The notes under the pieces were generated by a model. The model saw nothing but the letters and a program-made list of their open reading frames with translations. It ran no database searches and was not told the origin of the DNA. From Dorea sp. 5-2 (GTDB taxonomy: Bacteria; Bacillota; Clostridia; Lachnospirales; Lachnospiraceae): a stretch of 64,000 nt of DNA. Each line of letters starts with the position of its first letter. Positions within the stretch are counted from its first letter, which is position 1. The stretch is from the NCBI RefSeq assembly GCF_000403455.2, contig NZ_KE159718.1:157734-221733 (forward strand), written 5' to 3'. The position numbers and the translations under genes were made by a program. This document shows, in pieces, positions 9,001-17,220 of the stretch.

Positions 9001-10733
9001 AGGATTGTGACGGTCGGCTCTGCCGTAAGGTCGGGTGTCGGCTCTTTTTCCGCTTCCTGTGCTTTTGCGGCTTCCCGTTCTTTTTGCAGCTTTGCAAAGT
9101 GTCCGTCAATGCTGTTGATGATCTCGGCGGCGGTGGCGCGGATTGTTTCAAGGGAACTTTTCAGCTCCGCAAGCTCCCGCCCGCTGCTCCACCCGGCGAC
9201 GTACCCAAAGGAATAGTCGGACGTATCAAGCCCGTAGTGCTGGCATACCGTATAAGCGACACTTTCCGCCTGAACCTCACGGGTGCGGCGGTCGGGTCTG
9301 TCCGGCTGTTCCTCCTGCGGGGCGTTTAAGTCAATGTCGTGCAGCTTCGCATGGGCGATCTCATGGATAGCGGTCTTTAGGTTCTGAAGCTCGCTCATTC
9401 CCTCGTCTATGGCAATGCGCTTTTCCTCCAAGTGGTAGTAGCCGTGTGCTGTCCCCTCGATCTTCTCAAAGCCCATAGGAACGGGAGAGGTCTTTTCCAG
9501 TGCGGCGAAAAAGTCCTCGTATTTTTCCACGTCCCCGGTCAGCTCATTTGCGGAAAGGCTGGGAAGCTCCCGCCCCTCGGTCTGCGACACGTCGAAAACG
9601 GCGACGACTTTATAGGCGGGGATTTGGATTTCCTTTGTTTCCGTGACGGGCTTCCCGTCTTTTCCGATCACCGTCTTTCCCGTCTGCGGGTCTTTCTTCT
9701 CTACCTCCTGCCGGATTTTATACGGCGACGGGGCAAGTATGCGTATGCCTTTTTCCCCGCGCATTACGTTCCGTCCAAAGTTATTTTTCCATGCGTTAAA
9801 TCCGGCGATAAGGGAAGCGTCGGGCTTCTGCATGGCGATCAGCAGCGTATTGTTGAAGCTGTAATTATGGAACTTTGACATGACTTGCAGATATTCTTTG
9901 TAGCGTTCGCTGTCAAACAATTCCGTGATACCCTGCTCCAAGCGGTCTGTGATCTCTTTCAGCTTTTCAGCGGGCTTTTCGGCGGTGAGAATGATCGGGT
10001 TGACCGGGCGCGGCGGTGGCGGGGAACCTGTCGGCGTTCCCGGCTGGGGTTCCTCCTGCTCCGGCGCGGCTTCGTCCTTTTCCAGCTTATCCGGGGCAGA
10101 ACGTTCCGGCTCCGGGAAACTCATTACCTTGTATTCCTTTGGTATGTCGCTTTCGTGCCCGTTGTACCACTGTGAAAAAGTGTTGCCGTTGTTGTAGATA
10201 TAGCCCTGCTCGGTAAACTGTCCCCGGTCTTTCTTTACAGCGTCCCGCCCGTATTCCTCGTACTTGAAATACTTCTTTGCTTCTTCGGGCAGCTCCAATT
10301 CGTCCAGCTCGTCAATGAGGTAAAAGCCATAGTCGGCTTCGGTTCGGACAGCGGGGTATATCCAGTAGCAGTCAAGGTTTTGTGCAAGGTTGATAAGGTC
10401 TTTCACGCTCCCGGCGTGTTCCCCCAGCGTTACCGCCGCCGTGAATTTATCCCGGTCGCCGTCGCCCTGCATTTCCAAGAGCTTTCCAAGATAATTCAGC
10501 TCGTCAATGGTGCTGCCCTGTACCACGGAAAGCGGCACGTCAAAGGGGTAGGCTTCTGTATTGGAAAAGCCATTGATGAAAAAATCCTGCGGGTTATCCG
10601 CTGTAATGCCGACGCTTTTCATAGCCGCGTGAAGCTGCTCCGTGGTGGTCGGCATGGAAAGCCATTCGCCGCCCGGTTGTCCGGTTTCAAAGCGGCTGCG
10701 GCTGTCAATTAAAACTGAAAATGTTTCGCTCAT
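6048..10733 (-). CDS. multidomain ArdA / ArdC-like metallopeptidase / YodL / DUF4316 protein
   Basis: The protein has 1561 residues. Residues 1-205 match ArdA antirestriction proteins (acidic DNA mimic; FSVLIDSRSRF, WIYPAVRTEADYGFYLIDEL). Residues 250-400 resemble the ArdC-like single-strand binding domain (YKEYLQVMSKFHNYSFNNTL). A zinc metallopeptidase HEIAH follows near 457. A long Pro/Glu-rich linker leads to a helical central region, then a YodL-type domain (FTIYQLKDGD) and a C-terminal DUF4316-like segment ending in a basic tail. The start at 10733 has AAAGGAG upstream; the frame is open for 25 more codons without a site. In new hosts it probably protects incoming ICE DNA from restriction (family knowledge). 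Confidence 0.88.
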   Translation of the reverse strand: MSETFSVLIDSRSRFETGQPGGEWLSMPTTTEQLHAAMKSVGITADNPQDFFINGFSNTEAYPFDVPLSVVQGSTIDELNYLGKLLEMQGDGDRDKFTAAVTLGEHAGSVKDLINLAQNLDCYWIYPAVRTEADYGFYLIDELDELELPEEAKKYFKYEEYGRDAVKKDRGQFTEQGYIYNNGNTFSQWYNGHESDIPKEYKVMSFPEPERSAPDKLEKDEAAPEQEEPQPGTPTGSPPPPRPVNPIILTAEKPAEKLKEITDRLEQGITELFDSERYKEYLQVMSKFHNYSFNNTLLIAMQKPDASLIAGFNAWKNNFGRNVMRGEKGIRILAPSPYKIRQEVEKKDPQTGKTVIGKDGKPVTETKEIQIPAYKVVAVFDVSQTEGRELPSLSANELTGDVEKYEDFFAALEKTSPVPMGFEKIEGTAHGYYHLEEKRIAIDEGMSELQNLKTAIHEIAHAKLHDIDLNAPQEEQPDRPDRRTREVQAESVAYTVCQHYGLDTSDYSFGYVAGWSSGRELAELKSSLETIRATAAEIINSIDGHFAKLQKEREAAKAQEAEKEPTPDLTAEPTVTILWSESSQLREGETIPLSRANTLIAELDEANLASPGYDKTAFRIDYVMNGTADHYEGRQDLGDGDGSLVEHIEQYHTYYLNDKEWENYLLRNEGREALEADKEHRAMLLNEFIPYLKLHCNLSEMERIAGEALQAGDNLTPTETAYHTAIQAYVSECRGLVNQGEYNLPPVPQLRDFDVELEAYKEHVKEEIAQEAADAGMTVEEYAANGYEPYAAPEQETAQTAEPQEPGEPEAQEKPQEPEPPVSEKADTPEQTEPPASEAAQTSTPEPTETTVTYYPINENAARRAKEAISFSDYKPGSATAEYRHYVDEAAEIAARQKKRVDPSFHEKIDGLLDAYARKLAANMNKGYEITARVPSIMIAGGSNFPVRKKEKQNAAADKNMEEYREIQGLLDKIRSTGMGGISADDPNAVSKLESKLAKLEALQETMKAVNAYYRKNKTLDGCPHLSPEQIEKLKASMSGSYRANPKPFESYQLSNNNAEIRRLKNRITALTRRKELGYVGWEFDGGRVEANTADNRLQIFFDEKPDKEIREELKGNGFRYAPSTEAWQRQLNDNAIYAADCIKCIQPLTGERPTELQKRARQEAAAEKAAAPEQPQDTEPGTADAPEKPTTPETFYKVRQNPYSDSPENSYLLQEYVAQDNGMAKLGDILYTGTPEKCRELLGKLETGVLTQGDVKDLYAKAQEAQTAAEPGQETPEPTATEKEPDKDTFTIYQLKDGDGMRDYHFEPYDRLQAAGLSVEAANYNLIYAAELTPGTSLEDIYTRFNIDHPKDFKGHSLSVSDIVVLHQNGEDTAHYVDSFGYKEVPEFLQEQTPQLTPDTRMTGEQIRTPRGSFSVTDMTAEQMKEAGYGLHHTSEDGKYLIMGNGTQAFAVAAEPPEKANPLKHVEDAIEQNDNNFDGIINNTPTPTADELEAKARSGEQISLAEYAAALKAEKGQGKETKPGKKPEKKPSIRAQLKADKERAAQKKQARNKSQDLERS

Positions 10734-10840
10734 TCGTTTTCTCCTTTCTTTTACGGCAGCGTTACGGAAGCTGCCCTTTTTATTGTTTCCCGGTATGCTG
10801 CGCTGCACCCGCGCTTTCTGCCAAGATTTTTATTTTTTCA

Positions 10841-10940
10841 AGAGGGTTTGGGACACTTCCCAACAAGCAAAATCCCCGTCCGGCGCGTCAGCGTCGAAAG
10901 GGGATTTACGGAAAAGGGTACTCTTTTCCTATGCTTGCTA
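10841..10940 (-). repeat. oriT-like module, copy 2 (inverted, upstream of the ArdA polyprotein)
   Basis: Read on the minus strand it carries the same two blocks as 2036-2125 (AGCAAGCATAGGAAAAGAGT and GCTTGTTGGGAAGTGTCCCA). Between them is a hairpin AAATCCCC / GGGGATTT whose sequence differs from copy 1. It fills the gap between topB and the ArdA polyprotein. Both copies sit upstream of, and point toward, the following gene. It is either a second transfer origin or a shared leader/promoter; the sequence alone does not decide. Confidence 0.6.
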
Positions 10941-10946
10941 CGGAAC

Positions 10947-13040
10947 TTATTTTTTCTTCGGTATCTCTATCTTGTAGTTGACATACTTCCCGCCCGTATC
11001 AGCTAAAACAACGGTTCCGTCGTAGGTTTTGCCTGTTTTCGGGGAATACAAGCCCTTGACATTTGCCTTGCCGGATTTTAAGAGGGCGGCGGCAATCTTC
11101 GGGGTAAAGGTGACTTTCCTTTCCTCAAAGAAACGGTCATTTTTCCACATGGTAAAGGCGCAATCCCGGTTAGAGCAGTAGAAATTTTTCTTGCCCTCAT
11201 GGACGGGAGAACCGCACCGGGGGCATTTGCCGATAGAGGGCTTTTCCTCCCCGCCCGTGAAAACCGCCTTGCTTTTGTCAGCGGTGGTATTCTCCTTTAC
11301 CAGCTCCCGCGCCATAGCTTCAATGCGCTGCATGAAGTCCCCAGCGTCGGCGGCTCCCTTTGCGATCTGCGTCAGATTGTTTTCCCATTCAGCGGTAAGC
11401 ATGGGAGAGGTCAGCATATCCGGCAGAATGGAGATAAGCGCGTTGCCGTTTGGGGTGGGGATAAGCTGCTTTCCCTTTCTTTCCGCAAAGCCGGACTTCA
11501 CCAGCTTTTCAATGACAGCGGCGCGGGTGGCGGGAGTGCCAAGCCCCCGGCGTTCCGCGTCCGGGTCGGTGTCCTCGTTCCCGGCGCGTTCCATTGCCGA
11601 AAGCAAAGTTGCTTCGTTGTGGGGCTTTGGCGGCGTTGTGAAATGCTCCGTTACCTTTGCCGTGGGATTTTCAAAGGTCTGTCCCTCGGTCAGCTCCGGC
11701 AGGGTGTTTTCTCCGTCGCTGTCTGCGTCCTCCGGGTCGGGCTTGCCTTTCAGCGTCGCCCGGTAGCGGCGTTCAAAGTCTTTCCAGCCGCCCGCAAGCA
11801 CCGTCTTTCCCCGCGCCGTAAATTCCGTATCTGCGCATGAGAAAACCGCCGTGACCGCTTCAAAGATATGCGGTTCGGCGGCAGCGAAAATAAGACGCGC
11901 CCCGGCAAGGGTGAGGATATTCCTTTCACTTTCCGGCAGCGCGGCAAGGTCGGTCTTTGCAAGCTCCATAGTGGGGATAATGGCGTGGTGGTCGCTTACC
12001 TTGCTGCTGTCAAGCGTCCGGGAAACGTCCGGGGTAAACTCTGCGCCCTCCATAAAGGGCAGTTTCCCGGATAACATGGTAACAGTCATTGCCGCCGTGT
12101 CCCCCATGTCGTCCGTAAGAAATGCGCTGTCTGTCCGGGGATAAGTAAGCAGACGCTTTTCATACAAGGTCTGCGCAAGGTCAAGGGTCTGCTTCGCCGT
12201 GTAGCCATAGATTTTATTGGCTTCCCGCTGTAAGGAAGTGAGGTCAAAGAGCTTCGGCGGGGCGGCGGTCTTTTTCTCTTTGGTGAGGGAAACACATACC
12301 GCCTGTGCCGCTTCGCAAGCTGCTTTCCGTTCGTCGGCTTTTTTCTTGTCCGAAATCCTTTCGCTGGCAGCTTCCGCGCCGGAAAAGTCAAGGCGCACAT
12401 GGTAGTATTTTTCTTTCTTGAAATGGGAGATCGCTTCGCCCCGGTCAACCAGCATTTTCAGTGTGGGGGTCTGTACCCGTCCCACGTTCAAGGTCTTGTT
12501 ATACAGGCAGGAGAAAAGGCGGGTCGCGTTGATACCGATAATCCAGTCGGCTTTTGCGCGGCACAATGCGGAAGCATAGAGCGCGTCATAGTCCCGCCCG
12601 TCTTTGAGGTCAGCAAAGCCCGCCTTGATCGCGCAGTCCTCCATTGAGGAAATCCACAAGCGGCGCATGGGCTTGCTACACTGTGCTTTCGTATAGACAA
12701 AACGGAAGATCAATTCTCCCTCCCGCCCAGCGTCGCAGGCATTGACTACCTCGGAAACGTCTGCACGGTGCATAAGCTCCTTTAAGGTCGCAAACGGCTT
12801 TCCCTTGTCGGCGGCGACGTTGTACTGCCATTCCTCCGGCAGAATGGGTAAAGTTTCATAGCTCCATTTCTTGAACTGCTCCCCGTAGGCGGCAGCTTCC
12901 GCAAGCTCCACCAAATGACCGACACACCAAGAAATGAGATAGCCCCCGCCCTCGATATATCCGTCTTTCTTTTCCTTAACGCCAAGTGCGGCGGCGATAC
13001 TTGCTGCAACGCTGGGCTTTTCTGCAATAATCAGTTTCAT
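10947..13040 (-). CDS. topB: DNA topoisomerase III (type IA)
   Basis: The 697-residue protein begins with a Toprim domain (MKLIIAEKPSVA, E7; acidic DAGREGE near 103-109). The catalytic tyrosine is Y300 in LLTYPRTDS, and GRVQTPTL is present. A C-terminal zinc motif reads CPRCGSPVHEGKKNFYCSNRDC. Its length fits the ICE-encoded TopB group. It probably resolves DNA during conjugative transfer or element replication. Confidence 0.96.
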   Translation of the reverse strand: MKLIIAEKPSVAASIAAALGVKEKKDGYIEGGGYLISWCVGHLVELAEAAAYGEQFKKWSYETLPILPEEWQYNVAADKGKPFATLKELMHRADVSEVVNACDAGREGELIFRFVYTKAQCSKPMRRLWISSMEDCAIKAGFADLKDGRDYDALYASALCRAKADWIIGINATRLFSCLYNKTLNVGRVQTPTLKMLVDRGEAISHFKKEKYYHVRLDFSGAEAASERISDKKKADERKAACEAAQAVCVSLTKEKKTAAPPKLFDLTSLQREANKIYGYTAKQTLDLAQTLYEKRLLTYPRTDSAFLTDDMGDTAAMTVTMLSGKLPFMEGAEFTPDVSRTLDSSKVSDHHAIIPTMELAKTDLAALPESERNILTLAGARLIFAAAEPHIFEAVTAVFSCADTEFTARGKTVLAGGWKDFERRYRATLKGKPDPEDADSDGENTLPELTEGQTFENPTAKVTEHFTTPPKPHNEATLLSAMERAGNEDTDPDAERRGLGTPATRAAVIEKLVKSGFAERKGKQLIPTPNGNALISILPDMLTSPMLTAEWENNLTQIAKGAADAGDFMQRIEAMARELVKENTTADKSKAVFTGGEEKPSIGKCPRCGSPVHEGKKNFYCSNRDCAFTMWKNDRFFEERKVTFTPKIAAALLKSGKANVKGLYSPKTGKTYDGTVVLADTGGKYVNYKIEIPKKK

Positions 13041-13118
13041 TTTCTGTTCTCCTTTCAGTTGTTTTAGGTTTGGAATTGGTTTATACTTTAAGCATTACTA
13101 TAAGAAACAGGTGACAAT

Positions 13119-13871
13119 ATGAAATCAATACATATCTTTGACGTTTTTACTCCTACTGATGAACAGAAAGAAGCAATAAATAAAAAACGCGGCGGACATT
13201 ACAGACGTGGTAAAAATAAAGAAATGGACTACTTTATTGAGTGTGCAACTTCGCTATTTCCCAATAACCATTATTCAAGGTTCACACCTATACATGATAC
13301 TACCAAAGAGTTTTATCAACTGATTACTTCTCCTGATACGACAGAAAGGATTGTTCTAAATTGGATAGCTTCTAATCGTGCATGGAACTATTTGTTTGGC
13401 TTATTACGGCGTTATTACAGAACAGGACACCACGACGATAATTACATCTTTCCAGAGTTCAAAATCGGTTCGTCTTATGTAGCTGATTATCTGCTCATAG
13501 GTAGCAGTTCAGACGGTTATCAATTTGTCTTTGTGGAATTAGAAGCTCCAAACGGGCGAATAACAAAAGAAAAGGGTACGCGTTTCGGAGAAGTACTCAA
13601 TAAAGGGATTGAACAGGTTAGAGATTGGCAAATGTATATCGCTGCAAATTGGAATGTAATTGTAACAGAGTTAGAAAAGCACTCATTCCAAAATAAAAAA
13701 TTGCCCCGTCAATTATACAAATATAGCCCTTATCAAGTTTACTATGCTGTAATAGCCGGACTTCGTAAAGATTTTGAGAATATTCGTGACAGAAAACTCC
13801 AACTGCAAAATGAAAATAATATAACACTTTTGCATTACGAAAATCTTATAGACGTTGCAAATGAAAATTAA
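13119..13871 (+). CDS. Shedu-like (DUF4263) anti-phage nuclease
   Basis: The protein has 250 residues. The central part shows a PD-(D/E)xK-like core: D123 in YVADYLLIG, then E140/E142 in FVFVELEAPNGRI, followed by the family's typical tail segment GIEQVRDWQMYIA (Q166, W170). The lysine of the classic motif is replaced (ELE instead of E-x-K), a form I recall in part of the DUF4263 family. Shedu is a single-gene phage defence nuclease. The gene is AT-rich, has its own ribosome site (CAGGTG), and is antisense to topB and DUF4366, so it looks like a defence cargo insertion. The assignment rests on motif recall. Confidence 0.68.
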   Translation: MKSIHIFDVFTPTDEQKEAINKKRGGHYRRGKNKEMDYFIECATSLFPNNHYSRFTPIHDTTKEFYQLITSPDTTERIVLNWIASNRAWNYLFGLLRRYYRTGHHDDNYIFPEFKIGSSYVADYLLIGSSSDGYQFVFVELEAPNGRITKEKGTRFGEVLNKGIEQVRDWQMYIAANWNVIVTELEKHSFQNKKLPRQLYKYSPYQVYYAVIAGLRKDFENIRDRKLQLQNENNITLLHYENLIDVANEN

Positions 13872-13879
13872 AAATTCAT

Positions 13880-14065
13880 TCATTTTCCCGTGGTTTTCTT
13901 CTCTGTCAGCTTCTTGATACAGTACCCCACGCAGGGCGGCTCCCGGTTATAGGGACAGCCCTTGCAGCGCGGGGGAATGGAAGCGGGCGGCGATTTTCCA
14001 CGCCGCCCGTCACCCGGTTTCTGTATCATCATTCTTTCTAAGGGGTTGTCGGTGAACAGGGTCAT
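13880..14065 (-). CDS. small Cys-containing ICE protein
   Basis: This 61-residue basic protein has a four-cysteine cluster CKGCPYNREPPCVGYC that could bind zinc. It overlaps the end of the DUF4366 gene by 4 bp, so it belongs to that operon. Function unknown. The Shedu-like gene ends 9 bp away on the other strand. Confidence 0.6.
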   Translation of the reverse strand: MTLFTDNPLERMMIQKPGDGRRGKSPPASIPPRCKGCPYNREPPCVGYCIKKLTEKKTTGK

Positions 14066-14778
14066 GCTTCCTCGTCCTCCGTTCCCCCGTCGTCCCCGGC
14101 TTCGTCGGGTTCCGGCTCGTCCTCGTCGTAATCGTCAAAATCGAAATCGTCAAGGTCTGTGCTGCCTTTTACGTCCTGCTTCGGCTTCATGATCTTAAAG
14201 TAATAGAACGCACCGCCGCCCCCGGCAAGGGCAACGATCAGAAAGAGCAGCAGCCCGCCCGTGCCTGTTTTCTTTTCCGGCTGCTCTGTTGGTTCCTCCG
14301 TTTCCGGCTCCGCTGCCTTGCCGCTGCAAGCGGTCAGATTGGTGCTGCATACCGGGCATAGGGTGTTGACCGCGCCCGGTTCGCATTTCTCCGTACAGTT
14401 GCAGACTGCGGGCGGCTCCGTGGCGGTGTTTCCGTCCCCGATCAGTGCCATAAGGTCGGCTTCGTCCACTTGATTTAAGAAATGCACGGTGTTCTCGCCC
14501 TCGTCGTCCCGGTCAATGAGGATATAAAAGTAATTGCCGTTTTTGGTCGTCACGGTGATAAGCTGCTTGTTGCCGCCGAAATCGTCAACAAGGGTCGCGT
14601 TCCCGTCCGGGGTGAGGGGTTCTTCCTTTTCGGGTTCCTCGTAGATAACGCCGCTGTCGTCGGTCGCGTCGTCTGCTCCCTCCGGGACTTGTGCATAGGC
14701 GGTGACAGAAAAGCCGCCCATGAGGATAAGGGCGGCGCATAAGGTCAGCAGGGTTCTAAAAATCTTCTTATTCTTCAT
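14062..14778 (-). CDS. DUF4366 membrane protein
   Basis: The 238-residue protein has a signal peptide (residues 1-29, ending TAYAQ), an extracellular region with a six-cysteine cluster (CNCTEKCEPG ... LCPVCSTNLTAC), a membrane span around 178-202 (GGLLLFLIVALAGGGGAF), and a very acidic cytoplasmic tail (DDFDFDDYDEDE). DUF4366 proteins accompany DUF4315 and the CHAP hydrolase in this ICE superfamily and are probably part of the cell-surface transfer machinery (inference). It overlaps DUF4315 by 11 bp. Confidence 0.88.
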   Translation of the reverse strand: MKNKKIFRTLLTLCAALILMGGFSVTAYAQVPEGADDATDDSGVIYEEPEKEEPLTPDGNATLVDDFGGNKQLITVTTKNGNYFYILIDRDDEGENTVHFLNQVDEADLMALIGDGNTATEPPAVCNCTEKCEPGAVNTLCPVCSTNLTACSGKAAEPETEEPTEQPEKKTGTGGLLLFLIVALAGGGGAFYYFKIMKPKQDVKGSTDLDDFDFDDYDEDEPEPDEAGDDGGTEDEEA

Positions 14779-15025
14779 TCTCGGTTTCCTCCTGTTCGTC
14801 GTTATAAGCGGGTGCGGGGGTCATGCCGGGGATTGCGCCCCCGGAAAGCATGGAAGTAAGCTCCTGCGGGGAAAGGCGCATAGAGCGCACAAGCTGGACG
14901 ATCTGTAAATTCTCCGCTTCGGTTTTCTGCGCTTCCAGCCCTTTGAGCTTGTTCTGATACTCGGTGATCTTCTCGCGGGTCTTTTCAATCTCCCGGTTGA
15001 TACGGTCAATCTTGTTTGCTGCCAT
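14768..15025 (-). CDS. DUF4315 family coiled-coil protein
   Basis: The 85-residue protein is almost wholly helical in its first 50 residues (IDRINREIEKTREKITEYQN and onward), then has the family segment QIVQLVRSMRLSPQEL and an acidic end. It sits between the CHAP protein and DUF4366, the standard place. Function is not established. Confidence 0.88.
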   Translation of the reverse strand: MAANKIDRINREIEKTREKITEYQNKLKGLEAQKTEAENLQIVQLVRSMRLSPQELTSMLSGGAIPGMTPAPAYNDEQEETENEE

Positions 15026-15060
15026 AGTGTAAATTCTCCTTTCTGATTTTCAAAATTTTT

Positions 15061-17214
15061 TTAATTCCAATTCATTAAGCCGTAACCTTTGATACAGCGG
15101 TAGTCAAGGGGGTAGCTTTTTATCTTGCAGGCATCGCCGGAATTGCCCTCGACGGTATAAACGCGCTGCCCGTCCGTGCCGATCACAAGCCCAACATGGT
15201 CTGCGCTCCCGTCTAAGTCCCAGTCAAAAAAGATTGCGTCGCCGGGGGCGATATTCGGATAGCTTCGGTCGCCCCATTGCCCGTGGGACTGGAACCACGG
15301 GATACCCTGTGACTGGCAGGCGGCAAAGCGCGGCTCGCTTTTCCCGGCTTGATTGTAGCACCATGAAACAAAACAGGCGCACCATTCCACGCGGCTGTTG
15401 AAGCCGTACCAGCTCCAATAGGGCTGTCCCCCTACATTGCCTACCTGTGACTTTGCCCGGTCTACCACGGCGGTATTTCCGGGGCGTGTGCCGTTTACAA
15501 GCTGTACGCCGCTTAAATCCTCGGACGGGTTTGTGTCCGGGGAACCGCCGCCAAAGACTAAAGGCTTGTTGCCGCTGGTTTCCAAGTACACCCGGAACAT
15601 TTCAAGCTGCTCCGGCGTGAGCAGCCCCGGCGCAAGGTCGGATATGGGCTTGTTCTCCAGCTTGACATTCAGAATGTAATAGTTATAGGCTACTTCTACC
15701 TCGTATTCGTAGGTTTCCGTAGAGGTTTCCCCCGTTACCGGGTCGGTGACTGTCCGTGTCCCTGTCCGGCTTTCCGTGCGGTGGCGTACCTCCACTTCCT
15801 CCGTGAGAGTGAGGGTATATTGCAATTCAAAGATACGCTGTATTTCTGCCTGCGCCGTTGCCGGGGTGTAGGTCTGCAAGAGCGCGGTAAGGTAGGACGC
15901 TAATTCATGGGGGTTATGCCCGATACGGTCAAGGTCATAGCGGTACTCGTCATAGCCGGGGTGGTCACGCTCGATATTGTCTATCGTGCGCTGTAAATCC
16001 GTTTCCAGTGCCGCATAGTTATTTTCCACGGCGACTAAATCCGTGTCCTCCGACGTGTAGGAAGTCCCGACAATGCCGTTTATCATGCCGGAAAACATAG
16101 CCCCGCAAGAGGACAGCGCGGAAGAAACCATAATGAACAGCAGCAGCGCACCTATGGCGATACATACGCCCGCCGGGTGCCGCCCGATAAAGGCAATGGT
16201 TTTCTTCGTCCCCTCGGCGGTCTTTTTCGCTGCCTTGCGGGTGTTCTCCGCTGCGTTTTTCACGGTCTTTGCGCCCTGTGCCTTGACGGTCTTTGCATAC
16301 TGTTTCTTGATACGCTGTTTCTGCATATACCGGGAGAACGGGTTGGAAGCTGCGATCTGCGGGTTGTCGTGGAGAGCCTTTTGGTAGAGATAATTCGCGT
16401 TCGCTTTTTCCGCTGCCTTTTCAGCCTTTGCCGCCGCCCGGTAGGGTTTGAGCTTGTGGCTGCGGTAGCCCTCCTTGACTTTCCGCGTCCCGTACTTCGC
16501 GCCTTTCTCCGCTAATTCCTCGGATTTGTGCGCACCCTCCACGCCGGAATTGTCCTTTTCCACGGAATGTACCTTGTTATGGACGAAAATACCCGCTTCC
16601 TGCGCGGGGCGGGATAACGGGTTTTTATGTGCCTTGCCGTAGTTCTGCGGTTTTTCCCGTTCCTCGAAATGTAGGCGGGTCTTGCCTTTCCCGGTGGCTT
16701 CGTCAAAAGTCCGTTCCTTGACAAGTTTCTTTTCCTTTGGGATTTTCCCCCTTGCTTCGTCCAGCCTGTCAGCGGCTTTGTCGGATTTCTTGATATAGGG
16801 TTGCAGCTCCGGCGTTGCCCGTTCTTCCTCGGTGAATTGCAGCCGGGAAGTGCGGGCGCGGCTTTCGGCTTCTGCCTGTGCTTTCCGTGCCGCCTTTTTG
16901 CTGGCTCTCCGGGTGTGCGCCCCGTCGATATGTTCTAAGACACGTTCGGCGGTTCCTGTGTCCTGTTCCGGCTCCGTCCCCGGCGCATGGGGCAGGGGCG
17001 GCACACTCCCGGAAATGTCCGGGGAGGTGCTGCCCGGTATGGGCTGTACTGCCTGTGCGTCCTGCGCCGCCTGTTGTTCCGGCGTTTTCTGCAAGACAGC
17101 TTCCCGCGCCCGTTTGCTGATACGCTTTTTCGTGCCTTTGGTTTCGTTCACTTCGATAGCCCCGTCACGGGTCATTTTCTGCGTGATCTTGTCGCGGGCT
17201 TTGTACTGCTTCAT
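15061..17214 (-). CDS. CHAP-domain transfer protein (CD1108 family peptidoglycan hydrolase)
   Basis: The 717-residue protein starts with a long basic, low-complexity cytoplasmic part (1-340), then a membrane span at about 348-368 (VCIAIGALLLFIMVSSAL). The extracellular region ends in a CHAP amidase/peptidase domain (about 570-717) with catalytic Cys in EWCACFVSWCY and His in ADHVGLVIG. It is the VirB1/VirB8-like wall-opening component of the type IV apparatus. It lies 6 bp after the methylase gene. Confidence 0.92.
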   Translation of the reverse strand: MKQYKARDKITQKMTRDGAIEVNETKGTKKRISKRAREAVLQKTPEQQAAQDAQAVQPIPGSTSPDISGSVPPLPHAPGTEPEQDTGTAERVLEHIDGAHTRRASKKAARKAQAEAESRARTSRLQFTEEERATPELQPYIKKSDKAADRLDEARGKIPKEKKLVKERTFDEATGKGKTRLHFEEREKPQNYGKAHKNPLSRPAQEAGIFVHNKVHSVEKDNSGVEGAHKSEELAEKGAKYGTRKVKEGYRSHKLKPYRAAAKAEKAAEKANANYLYQKALHDNPQIAASNPFSRYMQKQRIKKQYAKTVKAQGAKTVKNAAENTRKAAKKTAEGTKKTIAFIGRHPAGVCIAIGALLLFIMVSSALSSCGAMFSGMINGIVGTSYTSEDTDLVAVENNYAALETDLQRTIDNIERDHPGYDEYRYDLDRIGHNPHELASYLTALLQTYTPATAQAEIQRIFELQYTLTLTEEVEVRHRTESRTGTRTVTDPVTGETSTETYEYEVEVAYNYYILNVKLENKPISDLAPGLLTPEQLEMFRVYLETSGNKPLVFGGGSPDTNPSEDLSGVQLVNGTRPGNTAVVDRAKSQVGNVGGQPYWSWYGFNSRVEWCACFVSWCYNQAGKSEPRFAACQSQGIPWFQSHGQWGDRSYPNIAPGDAIFFDWDLDGSADHVGLVIGTDGQRVYTVEGNSGDACKIKSYPLDYRCIKGYGLMNWN

Positions 17215-17220
17215 GGTCGT

